64,000 nt of DNA from Hydrogenobacter sp. Lineage in GTDB: Bacteria > Aquificota > Aquificia > Aquificales > Aquificaceae. Below the pieces are notes generated by a model. It was given only the letters and a program-made list of their open reading frames with translations. It made no database searches and was not told the origin of the DNA. Where the stretch lies: positions 1 through 64,000 of the forward strand of contig JAPYWJ010000003.1 of assembly GCA_028276405.1 (NCBI GenBank), written 5' to 3'. The position numbers and the translations under genes were made by a program. This document shows, in pieces, positions 7,280 through 18,622 of the stretch; position 1 is the stretch's first letter, and every line of letters starts with the position of its first letter.

Positions 7280-8196
7280 GGTTTTTCATATCTGCTAACA
7301 TAAAAAGCAACAGACCTCTCTATTACCTGATCCTTACTTTTTTGTTACTTCTACTGCTTTATTGGGCAAGTTCTTGGGTGTATTTTTATCACAAATATGG
7401 TTTTACCTACTCATCAAGTTTCAAGTACTTTTTTGGAGACCCAAACTTCCCCGAAAGGATATCCATCTCTCAGCTCTCTGAAGACATGCATGTGGATCTA
7501 TTTTTGAAGGCTTTCTACATTTTGGTGCTATTTTCTCTTTTTCTACTATCTTCTTTTTCCGAAAAGCTAAAGACTACTTTGCTTGTTGGAACCGCTTTCT
7601 TCGGTATATGTGTGCTACTTTCTGACCTCCTTATTATCTACGCATCACCACTTTTTATATACATAAAGCTGTTTTCTTTTTTTGTATACCAGATCATCAG
7701 CGGCTTAGTGCTGTTTTTAACGTTCCTTTTTTTCCTTTTCATGGGTGAGGATAAAACTACAGGTATCTCAAATATTAAACTCATCCTTTTGGTGTTTTCG
7801 TTATTTTTATTTCTCTTTACATGTATAAACTTTATAGTCTTCTTTTCAAAGATGGGCTTTACCATTCAAAGTATTAAAAACTATTACCTGGGAGACCCAT
7901 CCTCTTTCACAAAACCTAAAACTTTTGAAGGAATGTTTAAAGTCTTTCATCCCCATCTTCTGTCTATGGCTGTTTATTCTATAACTGTTTCTCATCTTCT
8001 CCTTTTTACTAACTCCAAAGGAAAGCTATTGCTGGGTATTTCCCTTTTTTTACTTTCTTTTCTTGATAACTTATCGGGCTTTCTGGTTAGGTTTGTGTAT
8101 CCAAAAATGGCTATTGTCAAAGTGTTTGTCTTTTTACTCCTTCAATGTCTGCTTTTTTACACTTCTCTTCTTCTGTTTCGCAGTTCAAAAGCTTAG
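7276..8196 (+). CDS. Polytopic membrane protein of the cytochrome/flavoprotein operon
   Basis: A 306-residue, strongly hydrophobic protein with about eight predicted membrane helices arranged as two similar halves. Each half has a helix, then a periplasmic-type loop containing YFFGDP or YYLGDP, then three more helices. This repeat (KYFFGDPNFPE near residue 56, NYYLGDPSSF near 203) suggests internal duplication. It starts at ATG 7276, overlapping the flavoprotein stop (ATGA), with GGAGGTGAG upstream, so translation is coupled. No named family is recognised. It may be the membrane anchor or quinone-facing part of the module. Its last 80 bases overlap the convergent MATE gene. Confidence 0.65.
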   Translation: MRFFISANIKSNRPLYYLILTFLLLLLLYWASSWVYFYHKYGFTYSSSFKYFFGDPNFPERISISQLSEDMHVDLFLKAFYILVLFSLFLLSSFSEKLKTTLLVGTAFFGICVLLSDLLIIYASPLFIYIKLFSFFVYQIISGLVLFLTFLFFLFMGEDKTTGISNIKLILLVFSLFLFLFTCINFIVFFSKMGFTIQSIKNYYLGDPSSFTKPKTFEGMFKVFHPHLLSMAVYSITVSHLLLFTNSKGKLLLGISLFLLSFLDNLSGFLVRFVYPKMAIVKVFVFLLLQCLLFYTSLLLFRSSKA

Positions 8197-9541
8197 ACAT
8201 CTCCCTTCTGTATGCTATGTAGAAGATAATAGCCCTTGTGGTCATTTCTACGCTCATAAACACCCACGGCACAAGTGGTGTATGGAAGTACTTGAGTAAA
8301 AAGTATGAGGGTATTATCCTAAAGACCCAAAAGGACAGTGAATTTACAAGGAGAGGTATGTAAGTTTTACCCATACCCTTAAGAGCTCCCGAATATATGC
8401 TGGCATAAGCCATCTGTGGTTGAGAAAAGGCAACTATCACTAGATAATAAACTGCATACTCTATGACCTGAACATCTCTTGTAAATATGAGAGAAAAGTA
8501 TCTGGGAAACAAAGCAAGTAGTACACCCATGAAACCCATCAGTAAAGCTGTTATGTGAGCAGTGATCCTAATACCATAATCTAAACCAGAGTAATTTTTC
8601 GCACCCCAGTTTTGTCCCGAAAGTGTGGTGGACGCTACCATAAACCCAAAGCCTATCATAAAGGAAGCGCTTTCAACCCTAAGACCTATTTGATGAGCTG
8701 CAAGCACCTTATCCCCAAAGCTTGCCAAAAAACCTACAAATATGTTAAAAGATAAACTTGAAAAAGCCCTCTCAAAAGCGGTGGGTGTTCCTATACGAAG
8801 GATGTTTAAGAGTACTCTCTTATCCCAATTCCAAGTTATAGGAAAGGGCTTTTTCTTTGTTATGTAAAGAAGCACATATGCCAAAAAGCCTACCAATTCT
8901 GAAAGGGCAATACCCCATCCAGCACCGCGCACTTCTATCCTTGGAAATCCCAAGTTGCCGTATATAAGAAGGTAGGCGCTGGATATATTGACCACATTCA
9001 TAAGCAGGGCAACTTGGAAGGGTGTTTTTGTATCTCCATAACCGTTGTAAGCAGCATACACAGTGTTGGTAATAAAGCCAACAGTTATAAAAGCAAATAT
9101 AGGATCAAGGTAATCTCTTGCTAAATTCACCACCTGCTCAGATGCACCAAACTTTCCCATTAAAAAGGTCACCAAGTCTGTACCTACAAAAGTAAGAGGC
9201 AGAGCTATCAAAAAAGATATAAGCAAACCCCACAGTAGTGCAGGAGATGGGTCTTTCCTTGCACCTGTCATCTGGGCTACAAGTACAGATGTACCCGTGT
9301 AAGACAGAGCCATCAAGGAGTATATAAACCAGAGCATGCTTGCAGAATAGCCTACCGCTGCAACCGCAGTTGAGGAGAGACCAGAAACGAGTATTATAGA
9401 AAAAGCGCTTTCCACAGTATAGAGCAAGTTGGAAAGTATTATAGGCAAGGCTAATTTGATAACCTTCCGCGCTACAGAGCGCCACCCTTCCTTTGGGTTG
9501 ACAATGAGTCTGTTCTTCTTATTCAAAGAAGTTTCAGGCAT
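8117..9541 (-). CDS. MATE-family multidrug/cation antiporter
   Basis: A 474-residue membrane protein with about 12 hydrophobic helices in two halves, typical of MATE exporters that extrude cationic or organic compounds using a Na+ or H+ gradient. Characteristic segments include LALPIILSNLLYTVESAFS in helix 1, TGTSVLVAQMTGAR after helix 2, YAAYNGYGDTKTPF between the halves, and LAAHQIGLRVES in the second half. It is divergent from moeA and converges with the membrane protein ending at 8196, overlapping it by 80 bases. The substrate is not predictable. No riboswitch is visible in the 43-base upstream gap. Confidence 0.85.
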   Translation of the reverse strand: MPETSLNKKNRLIVNPKEGWRSVARKVIKLALPIILSNLLYTVESAFSIILVSGLSSTAVAAVGYSASMLWFIYSLMALSYTGTSVLVAQMTGARKDPSPALLWGLLISFLIALPLTFVGTDLVTFLMGKFGASEQVVNLARDYLDPIFAFITVGFITNTVYAAYNGYGDTKTPFQVALLMNVVNISSAYLLIYGNLGFPRIEVRGAGWGIALSELVGFLAYVLLYITKKKPFPITWNWDKRVLLNILRIGTPTAFERAFSSLSFNIFVGFLASFGDKVLAAHQIGLRVESASFMIGFGFMVASTTLSGQNWGAKNYSGLDYGIRITAHITALLMGFMGVLLALFPRYFSLIFTRDVQVIEYAVYYLVIVAFSQPQMAYASIYSGALKGMGKTYIPLLVNSLSFWVFRIIPSYFLLKYFHTPLVPWVFMSVEMTTRAIIFYIAYRREMSKLLNCETEEEKCKKADIEGVKRQTL

Positions 9542-9584
9542 TCAATTAAAATTATCATAATACATGCACAGGAGGTAGACAAAC

Positions 9585-10799
9585 ATGATATCGTACGAAG
9601 AAGCGCTTTCTACCGTGCTTGAACATACAAAAGTAATAGATACTGAAAGAGTGTTCATAAACCAAGCGTTGGGAAGGGTGCTTGCAGAAGATGTGCTTTC
9701 TGATACGGACAAACCTCCCTTTGACAACTCAGCCATGGATGGTTATGCAGTAAAGTACGAAGACATAAAGTTGGCATCTGAAGAACATCCTATCAAACTC
9801 AAAGTAGTAGGTGAATTATCCGCAGGAGAGGATAAAGAACTCCTTGTTGAAAGAGGTACTGCGGTAGTTATATTCACGGGAGCACCCATTCCACAAGGCG
9901 CTGACACGGTAATTCCCTTTGAGATGGTTCAGAAAGAAGGTGATCATATACTTATAAAACATCCTCTAAAGGCTTGGAGCAACATAAGGAGGAGGGGAGA
10001 AGAAACAAAACAGGGTGAACTGCTTCTAAAAAAAGGCACACATATAAGACCATACGAAATTGGTATAATGGCTTCCGTAAACAAAGTTCTTGTTTCTGTT
10101 TACAGAAAGCCAAAAGTAGCTATATTAGCAACGGGTGACGAGATAAAGGATGTGGGGGAGGTCATAGAGAAACCCACTCAAATAAGAAGCTCTAACAGTT
10201 ATGTGCTTATCTCACAAGTTATAAAAAGCGGTGGAGAGCCCCATTACTTGGGAATAGTCAAAGACAACCAAGAGGATATTGCCAAGGCCTTAGCTCAAAT
10301 GAAGGACTACGACATATTCATCACCACAGGCGGTGTGTCTATGGGAGGCAAGGACTATGTCCAGTATCTGGTTAAAGAGTGTGGGGTAGATGTAAAGTTT
10401 CACAAAGTACGCATAAAGCCAGCAAAACCAATCCTTTTTGGCACTTACGGAGAAAAAGGGCTGTTTTTTGGACTTCCGGGCAATCCAGTATCATGCACCA
10501 TGGCCTTCGACCTTATAGTGCATCCTGCCATGCAAAAAATGTCAGGGAGGAAGGATTACGCACCCAAAACTTTCAAAGCTATCATCAAAGAGGACTTTTC
10601 CAGAAAAGATGCAGAAAGGAGAGAGTTTGTAAGGTCCTGCGTGTGGTTTGAAGAAGATAAAGCTTACTGCTCGTACTCTCACAAAACCCAATCTCACATG
10701 CTAACCTCCTACATAGATATGAACGCATACATGGTAGTTTACGAAGGCATAAAAGAGATAAAAAAGGATAGCCTCGTAGATGTGATACTATTTCCCTAA
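9585..10799 (+). CDS. moeA: Molybdopterin molybdenumtransferase
   Basis: MoeA inserts molybdate (or tungstate) into adenylylated molybdopterin. The 404-residue protein has all expected blocks: DKPPFDNSAMDGYAVK near the N terminus, VIFTGAPIPQGADTVIP, the MPT-binding segment DIFITTGGVSMGGKDYV near residue 247, LPGNPVSCTMAFDL near 300, and a C-terminal domain IV. A strong AGGAGG lies at 9571-9576. It is followed two bases later by a membrane glycosyltransferase. Hyperthermophiles of this group use Mo/W enzymes, which fits. Confidence 0.93.
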   Translation: MISYEEALSTVLEHTKVIDTERVFINQALGRVLAEDVLSDTDKPPFDNSAMDGYAVKYEDIKLASEEHPIKLKVVGELSAGEDKELLVERGTAVVIFTGAPIPQGADTVIPFEMVQKEGDHILIKHPLKAWSNIRRRGEETKQGELLLKKGTHIRPYEIGIMASVNKVLVSVYRKPKVAILATGDEIKDVGEVIEKPTQIRSSNSYVLISQVIKSGGEPHYLGIVKDNQEDIAKALAQMKDYDIFITTGGVSMGGKDYVQYLVKECGVDVKFHKVRIKPAKPILFGTYGEKGLFFGLPGNPVSCTMAFDLIVHPAMQKMSGRKDYAPKTFKAIIKEDFSRKDAERREFVRSCVWFEEDKAYCSYSHKTQSHMLTSYIDMNAYMVVYEGIKEIKKDSLVDVILFP

Positions 10800-10801
10800 A
10801 G

Positions 10802-12286
10802 ATGCTGTACGCACTTTTGTTAGCCGTTATATTAAGCTGGTTTGTTCATTTAGGATTACCCCAGGTTTGGATGCCTAACGAGTCTTTTTATGCGGACGCG
10901 TCAAAAAACATGTTACACACAGGAAATTTCATAACCCCTTACTATAACGGTGAACCAAGGCTTGAAAAACCTCCCATGACTTACTGGATAATTTCCTTAG
11001 GATACTATCTTTTTGGAATTAACGAGTTTGGGCTCAGGTTTTTTCATGCAGTCCTTGGTTTACTTACGGGTTTTATCACTTTCCTTTTGGCTCAAGAAGA
11101 GTTAAAGAACTTAAAGGTTTCCCTGTTGTCAGCGCTCATACTCTTATCTTCCTTTCAATTTTTTGCCAACTCAAGGTATGCATCTCCCGAAATACCCTTC
11201 ACATTTTTTATAACTCTATCCCTTTATCTGTGGCTAAAAGCTTACAAGAAAGACAGCGTGTTTTTGATGATCCTTGCCTTTTTTTCATCCTCCTTAGCTA
11301 TGATGACAAAAGGTCCTGCGGGATTTGTCATCCCTGCTGGTGTTGTATTTTTCCATCTTCTTCTAGAAAACCCAAAGGAACTACTAAAAAAACGTTATTA
11401 CTTACTGACCCTTCTTTTTGTGCCTATTGGTCTTTGGTGGCACTTTTACGAGTTTTTTGTTCACAAAGAGGAATTCTTAAAGGTATTTTACCAAGAAAAT
11501 CTCAGCAGAATACATAAAGGTACAGATCCCTACTACTTTTACATTCTTGATACTCTTATTAGCTTCATGCCTTACTCTTTTTTGGTATTTTTCGCATTTT
11601 TTTGGTCTTTTTTTAAAGTAAAAAGAGAACTTTCTTTTTTCCTTATTTGGTTTTTGTTGGTTTTTACAGCTTTTAGCATAATAAAGTCCAAAATACCGGT
11701 CTATGTGCTTCCCGCTTATCCTGCCATGTCGGTACTTACCGCAAGCTTTTTGTTAAGCTCTGACTTAAGGAGGATCAAAATAGCTTCATCCATCTTTTTA
11801 ACTGTTCTCCTGTCCTTAACCCTAGTTGTAGCAGTTTTCTACTTTGACCTAAGTAAGCTTTTCTTACTCTTAGCTTTTGTGCCCCTTCTTACACTTCCCA
11901 GCAGTTATATCCTTTCTCCTTTGGTGGGAGGTATAGCTTTCATACTGTTTGTAAATACAGGTTTAGTGGGATATCTTGAAAAATTCAGGCATTACAGAGA
12001 GGTAGGAAACTACATAAAAACCCTTGACCCAAAAGGTAGTTTAAAAGTTTACGAGCTTGGATATTTTCACCATAATCTTCCCTTTTATGCAGATAGAAAG
12101 GTGATAAGGAACAAAATGCCAGAAGGACAGGCTGTAGTTATCTTTAAGCTCGGTACATATCAGAGCTGTCAGCCAATGAAGGTTTGGAAGCTCTACACAT
12201 CTTCCGAATCAAGGTTCTTGGTATTTTTGCTTGATACCAAAAGAGGGAAGCGATTTGACAACTTTGGTATATGTATTTATAATTGA
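10802..12286 (+). CDS. GT39-family membrane glycosyltransferase (ArnT/PMT-like)
   Basis: The 494-residue protein has a dozen or so hydrophobic helices. Its first periplasmic loop contains MPNESFYADASKNM and the block EPRLEKPPMTYWI. This arrangement (acidic residues in loop 1, then a EKPP-Y-W motif) is typical of polyprenyl-phosphate-sugar glycosyltransferases of the GT39/ArnT type, which add a sugar to lipid A or to proteins at the outer face of the inner membrane. A second feature is MMTKGPAGFVIP near residue 165. It follows moeA by two bases and is probably co-transcribed, although no functional link is apparent. The acceptor is unknown. Confidence 0.8.
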   Translation: MLYALLLAVILSWFVHLGLPQVWMPNESFYADASKNMLHTGNFITPYYNGEPRLEKPPMTYWIISLGYYLFGINEFGLRFFHAVLGLLTGFITFLLAQEELKNLKVSLLSALILLSSFQFFANSRYASPEIPFTFFITLSLYLWLKAYKKDSVFLMILAFFSSSLAMMTKGPAGFVIPAGVVFFHLLLENPKELLKKRYYLLTLLFVPIGLWWHFYEFFVHKEEFLKVFYQENLSRIHKGTDPYYFYILDTLISFMPYSFLVFFAFFWSFFKVKRELSFFLIWFLLVFTAFSIIKSKIPVYVLPAYPAMSVLTASFLLSSDLRRIKIASSIFLTVLLSLTLVVAVFYFDLSKLFLLLAFVPLLTLPSSYILSPLVGGIAFILFVNTGLVGYLEKFRHYREVGNYIKTLDPKGSLKVYELGYFHHNLPFYADRKVIRNKMPEGQAVVIFKLGTYQSCQPMKVWKLYTSSESRFLVFLLDTKRGKRFDNFGICIYN

Positions 12287-12304
12287 CTTTTGGAGGGTGT
12301 GCCT

Positions 12305-13165
12305 ATGAAAAAACTTTTCGTAGTAGCGGGTTTTTCCGCTCTACTTTTCTCGTGTGGGGGCTCCGGTGGAGGTTCTGGTGAAGGTTCTACCTCTTCTGCT
12401 TCTTCTATACCTGTATATTTTACTGATGATATGAGTGTATATCCTTCCATACTGGTCAAAGTTTACGAGGTGAACCTGTGCTCTGACAATAACTGTCAGC
12501 AGAAGGTGAATCTCTTTACAAGCCAGCAAGGACTACAAACAGACCTTGCGAAATTAAACGGCGTTCTTCAGTACATAACAACTGCTAACATCCCACAGGG
12601 CACTTACAACAGGCTCGAGGTGATTATGGATAAGAATCTTACCATAACAGATTCTAACAACATAACACACCAAGCTGTGTTTACACCAATGAACGAAAAA
12701 CCCAACAAACCCAACACGGTGCAGTGTGATACTCAAAGATGCTACATTAGGTTCAACGGTGTGGTGCAGCCTTTTTCTATGGGAAAACTCGTCATTGATT
12801 TTGTGTTAAAAGAGTTTGAAGTAGACACAAGCACAGACCCATGGCAGGTGTACCAAGTAAAAATGAAGCCACTGACACCCCAAGAAACAGCAGGCAAGAC
12901 AAATGAAATACACCTTATGGTGCAAAGTACAAGTGTGCAGAATAACAACTTTACAGGTACATGGATGGGTAAAACCTATACGGTTAACTTGACCCAAGCT
13001 ACCGCGTGCAAGATGAATCATACATTTTACCCTATAAGCCAATGCTTAAGTCAGGTACAGCAGGGCATGTGTGTTGAAGTAAAAGTCCAGGAGGATCCCG
13101 CAACATCCACAAGCCTAACTGCTGTTAAAATAGAAACAGAAGATACCAGAAAGTGTGTTAAGTAG
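12305..13165 (+). CDS. DUF4382-like lipoprotein
   Basis: The start is ATG 12305 with GGAGGG at 12292-12297. The 286-residue product has a lipoprotein signal (lipobox LLFSC) followed by a Gly/Ser linker. The folded part begins IPVYFTDDMS, continues ILVKVYEVNLC, and contains LNGVLQYITTANIPQGTYNRLEV, the pattern of DUF4382 proteins (a transthyretin-like fold of unknown function: x-V-x-D-P ... I-P-x-G-x-Y). Several cysteine pairs (LCSDNNC, CDTQRC) could form disulfides. It is probably surface-exposed or periplasmic. It runs with the GT39 gene upstream and the tRNA-binding gene two bases downstream. Confidence 0.65.
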   Translation: MKKLFVVAGFSALLFSCGGSGGGSGEGSTSSASSIPVYFTDDMSVYPSILVKVYEVNLCSDNNCQQKVNLFTSQQGLQTDLAKLNGVLQYITTANIPQGTYNRLEVIMDKNLTITDSNNITHQAVFTPMNEKPNKPNTVQCDTQRCYIRFNGVVQPFSMGKLVIDFVLKEFEVDTSTDPWQVYQVKMKPLTPQETAGKTNEIHLMVQSTSVQNNNFTGTWMGKTYTVNLTQATACKMNHTFYPISQCLSQVQQGMCVEVKVQEDPATSTSLTAVKIETEDTRKCVK

Positions 13166-13167
13166 AT

Positions 13168-13494
13168 ATGGAGCTTGTAGGTATAGAAGATTTTTTAAAG
13201 CTTGACATAAGGCTTGCCAAAGTACTGTCTGCTGAAAGGATTGAAGGTTCGGAAAAGCTTATAAAACTCAGGGTTTCTTTAGGAGATGAGGAGCGCACAC
13301 TGGTAGCAGGTATTGCTAAGCACTATACACCTGAGGCGCTGATAGGCAAAAGCATACTCATCTTAGCTAACCTAAAGCCCAGAAAGATCATGGGTATAGA
13401 GTCTCAAGGTATGGTGCTTGCGCTCTCTGACGGCGAAGGACTGTCCCTTATAGTACCAGACAGGGATTTAAAAGAAGGTGCAAAGGTAAGTTAA
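13168..13494 (+). CDS. Free-standing tRNA-binding protein (Trbp111 / MetRS beta type)
   Basis: The 108-residue protein is a single OB-fold tRNA-binding domain of the EMAP-II/Arc1p/MetRS C-terminal type. Visible blocks are FLKLDIRLAKVLSAERIEGS, TLVAGIAKHYTPE, LANLKPRKIMGIESQGMVLA and the acidic end. Aquifex aeolicus is known to encode such a domain as a separate 111-residue dimer, Trbp111, which binds the outer corner of the tRNA L shape, and to have a split methionyl-tRNA synthetase. This protein matches in length and sequence type. It lies just before the ribosomal operon promoter. The catalytic MetRS subunit is not in the window. Confidence 0.88.
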   Translation: MELVGIEDFLKLDIRLAKVLSAERIEGSEKLIKLRVSLGDEERTLVAGIAKHYTPEALIGKSILILANLKPRKIMGIESQGMVLALSDGEGLSLIVPDRDLKEGAKVS

Positions 13495-13497
13495 GTG

Positions 13498-13506
13498 TGG
13501 TATAAT
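13498..13506 (+). promoter_or_regulatory. Extended -10 promoter of the rpsF operon
   Basis: TGG directly before TATAAT (13501-13506) forms an extended -10 element; no good -35 is seen. Transcription would begin near 13513 and give a leader of about 50 bases. The leader can form two small hairpins, CCTAC(7)GTAGG at about 13523-13539 and GGAC(6)GTCC at about 13538-13551, just before AGGAGGTG. A ribosomal-protein binding site is possible, but the CCG signature of known S6:S18 leaders was not found. Confidence 0.6.
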
Positions 13507-13564
13507 AATAACAGACCTCGTTCCTACTGTAAAGGTAGGGACCTAGGAGTCCAGGAGGTGAAAG

Positions 13565-13894
13565 ATGGCAAAAAGGTATTACGAGACTATAAGACAGTAT
13601 GAGAGTGTGTTTATCCTTAAGCCTACGCTAACTGAAGAGGAGGTTCAAAGGAAACTTCAGGAGATCAAAGATACCATCCAAAAGAAGGGAGGAGAGATCC
13701 TTCACCAAGAAGATTGGGGAGTAAAAAAACTCGCATACCCTATAAAAAACTTTCATCATGGTAGGTACTTCATTTTGCGTATAAGGTCTTCAAATCCACA
13801 GCTACCTAACGAGCTTGACTTCTACTACAAGATAAGCGATGATATTATAAGATGGCTCAACTTTCACATTAAGGAGAAGAAGGATGCTCAATAA
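13565..13894 (+). CDS. rpsF: 30S ribosomal protein S6
   Basis: The 109-residue protein starts with YYETIRQYESVFILKPTLTEEEV and ends with the RWLNFHIKEKKD region; it matches S6, which binds helix 22/23 of 16S rRNA together with S18. The length is typical of short S6 proteins without a glutamate tail. It is translated from a strong AGGAGGTG and overlaps ssb by 11 bases. In most bacteria rpsF is followed by ssb and rpsR. Here ssb is followed by rplO instead and rpsR is absent from the window. Confidence 0.95.
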   Translation: MAKRYYETIRQYESVFILKPTLTEEEVQRKLQEIKDTIQKKGGEILHQEDWGVKKLAYPIKNFHHGRYFILRIRSSNPQLPNELDFYYKISDDIIRWLNFHIKEKKDAQ

Positions 13895-14300
13895 GGTGCT
13901 CATCATAGGAAGGCTTACCAAAGATCCAGTGGTTAAATACCTGCCTTCTGGAAGTCAGACAGCTGAATTTTCTATAGCTTACAACAGGCGTTATAAGGTA
14001 GGCGAAGATTGGAAAGAGGAGAGCCATTTTTTTGATGTCAAAGCTTACGGTAAGCTTGCAGAAAATTTAGGCACAAGGATATCCAAAGGCTACACGGTGG
14101 TTATAGAAGGAAGGCTTTCTCAGGACAAGTGGACGGACAAGGAAGGAAAGGTGCAAAGTAAAGTGAGAATAGTAGCGGAAGCAGTAAGAATAATCAACAA
14201 ACCCAAGCTAGACGAAACACCCGAAGAAGAAGTCATACCAGAAGAACGAGATGTAGATGAAAAGCTCTGGAACTCAGAGGATGACGAAATACCTTTTTAA
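13884..14300 (+). CDS. ssb: Single-stranded DNA-binding protein
   Basis: SSB coats single-stranded DNA and recruits repair and replication proteins. The 138-residue protein has an OB-fold over residues 1-105 (MLNKVLIIGRLTKDPVVKY, FFDVKAYGKLAENL, VVIEGRLSQDKW). A short acidic linker leads to the C-terminal tip DDEIPF, which binds partner proteins. The linker is short compared with mesophilic SSBs. It overlaps rpsF by 11 bases and is preceded by AGGAGAAGAAGG within rpsF. Confidence 0.95.
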   Translation: MLNKVLIIGRLTKDPVVKYLPSGSQTAEFSIAYNRRYKVGEDWKEESHFFDVKAYGKLAENLGTRISKGYTVVIEGRLSQDKWTDKEGKVQSKVRIVAEAVRIINKPKLDETPEEEVIPEERDVDEKLWNSEDDEIPF

Positions 14301-14312
14301 AGGAGGAAGAAC

Positions 14313-14755
14313 ATGAAGCTTCATGACCTTGCACCTAACGAAGGAGCTATAAAGGAAAAAAAGAGAGTGGGTAGAGGTATAGGTTCTGGACTCGGCAAGA
14401 CTTGTGGTAAAGGACACAAAGGGCAAAAAAGCAGGTCTGGAGACAGAAACCTGCCCTCGTGGTTTGAAGGAGGACAGACACCCCTACACAAAAGGATACC
14501 CAAAAGAGGTTTTAGAAGTACAGACAAAGTGGTTTACTCAGTTGTTAATGTAAAAACCCTTGAAAGGTACTTCTCAGAAGGTGAAGAGATAACACCCGAA
14601 ACTCTCTACAACAGGGGACTTGTGGGAAAAGGTATGCCTGTCAAGGTGTTGGGTGATGGTGAGCTTACCAAAAGGTTTACAGTAAAGGCTCATGCCTTCT
14701 CTTCAAGCGCAAAAGAGAAGATAGAAAAAGCAGGTGGCACTTGTGAGGTTATAGA

Positions 14756-14762
<7 letters not shown>
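14313..14762 (+). CDS. rplO: 50S ribosomal protein L15
   Basis: The 149-residue protein begins [12 protein letters not shown] and carries the glycine- and lysine-rich segment [20 protein letters not shown] characteristic of L15, which threads into the large subunit late in assembly. The end [19 protein letters not shown] is also typical. It overlaps secY by seven bases, the same rplO-secY junction as in the classical spc operon. Its upstream neighbour is ssb, not rpmD. Confidence 0.95.
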
Positions 14763-17459
<2,697 letters not shown>

Positions 17460-17467
<8 letters not shown>

Positions 17468-17699
17468 GAAAAAGGAAGATAACCAGTACAAGGAAAAGGG
17501 AATAGTGCTTGAGGGCACAGTGACAGAAGCTCTACCCAACGCTATGTTTAGAGTAAAGTTGGATACAGGGCATGAAGTTCTTGCCCATGTTTCTGGGAAG
17601 ATGCGCGTTCACTTTATAAGGATACTGCCTGGGGACAGAGTCAAGGTGGAGCTCTCACCTTACGACCTTACCAGAGGCAGGATAGTTTATAGGGCATAA
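17460..17699 (+). CDS. infA: Translation initiation factor IF-1
   Basis: IF-1 blocks the ribosomal A site during initiation. The 79-residue OB-fold protein contains [41 protein letters not shown] and [18 protein letters not shown], all diagnostic. It carries an N-terminal extension of about eight charged residues (GKKKEDNQ) compared with the usual 72-residue form. The gene order map-infA-rpmJ-rpsM is the common bacterial one. Confidence 0.95.
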
Positions 17700-17712
17700 A
17701 GGAGGTAATACC

Positions 17713-17829
17713 ATGAAGGTAAAACCATCTGTAAAACCCATGTGTGCCAAATGTAAGGTTATAAGAAGGAAAGGAAGGGTTATGGTTATATGCGAGAATC
17801 CAAAGCACAAGCAAAGACAAGGTTCTTAA
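17713..17829 (+). CDS. rpmJ: 50S ribosomal protein L36
   Basis: A 38-residue frame starts at ATG 17713, preceded by GGAGGTAATACC, and ends at TAA 17827-17829. The protein begins [20 protein letters not shown] and ends [12 protein letters not shown]. The CxxC, a later Cys and a His form the zinc-ribbon of the C+ form of L36. Its position between infA and rpsM is the expected one. It is short enough to be missed by length-filtered gene finding. Confidence 0.93.
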   Translation: MKVKPSVKPMCAKCKVIRRKGRVMVICENPKHKQRQGS

Positions 17830-17840
17830 GGAGGTAAGTT

Positions 17841-18221
17841 ATGGCAAGAATAGCTGGTGTTGACCTTCCTGATCACAAGAAGTTAGAAGTGGTACTGACT
17901 TACCTTTACGGTGTAGGTTGGTCAAGAGCCAAAGAAATATGTGAAAAGACCGGCATTCCCTGCAGTAAAAGGCTTGGTGAGTTATCTCCTGAGGAGTTAA
18001 ACACCATAAGAAGGTTCATAGAACAGAACTACAAAGTAGAAGGTGATCTCAGAAGAGAGGTACAGATGAACATAAAGAGGCTTATGGACATGGGTTGTTA
18101 CAGGGGACTAAGACACGCTAAGGGTTTACCCGTAAGAGGACAGCAAACCAGGACCAATGCAAGAACAAGAAAAGGTAAAAGAAAAACCGTGGGCGGTACT
18201 AAAAAGAAAATAGCCAAATAG
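17841..18221 (+). CDS. rpsM: 30S ribosomal protein S13
   Basis: The 126-residue protein begins [20 protein letters not shown], contains [15 protein letters not shown], and ends in the basic tail [20 protein letters not shown]13 sits on the head of the small subunit and contacts the P-site tRNA and the large subunit. A clear GGAGG precedes it. It is followed ten bases later by rpsK. Confidence 0.96.
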   Translation: MARIAGVDLPDHKKLEVVLTYLYGVGWSRAKEICEKTGIPCSKRLGELSPEELNTIRRFIEQNYKVEGDLRREVQMNIKRLMDMGCYRGLRHAKGLPVRGQQTRTNARTRKGKRKTVGGTKKKIAK

Positions 18222-18231
18222 GAGGTTTCTG

Positions 18232-18621
18232 ATGGCTAAAAAGAAAGGACAAGCTAAAAAACAGAAAAGGACCGTAACGCAAGGTATAGTAAACATACTC
18301 AGCACTTTCAATAACACCATAATAAACATTACAGATATGCAGGGAAACACCTTAGTTTGGGAAAGCGGGGGTACAGTAGGCTTTAAGGGTACAAGAAAAA
18401 GCACACCTTACGCTGCACAACTTGCGGCACAAAAAGCTGCAAAAAGAGCTATTCAAGAGTACGGGCTTCAGGAAGTAGAAGTGAGAATAAAAGGTGCAGG
18501 AGCTGGAAGAGAATCCGCTCTAAGAGCCATATACGCTTCTGGACTCAAGATAAAGCTCATAAGGGATGTTACCCCAATACCTCACAACGGATGCAGACCA
18601 CCTTCAAAGAGGAGGGTGTGA
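18232..18621 (+). CDS. rpsK: 30S ribosomal protein S11
   Basis: The 129-residue protein has a lysine-rich N terminus ([12 protein letters not shown]) followed by [20 protein letters not shown], and ends with [19 protein letters not shown], the conserved S11 tail next to the platform. An AGGAGG lies at 18221-18226. The rpsM-rpsK-rpsD-rpoA-rplQ order is the classical alpha operon. Confidence 0.96.
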   Translation: MAKKKGQAKKQKRTVTQGIVNILSTFNNTIINITDMQGNTLVWESGGTVGFKGTRKSTPYAAQLAAQKAAKRAIQEYGLQEVEVRIKGAGAGRESALRAIYASGLKIKLIRDVTPIPHNGCRPPSKRRV

Positions 18622-18622
18622 A

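Noticed and set aside
9542-9584. Riboswitch in the gap between the MATE gene and moeA
   Set aside because: The 43-base gap is too short for known Moco or guanidine riboswitches and shows only a ribosome site and a weak -10.
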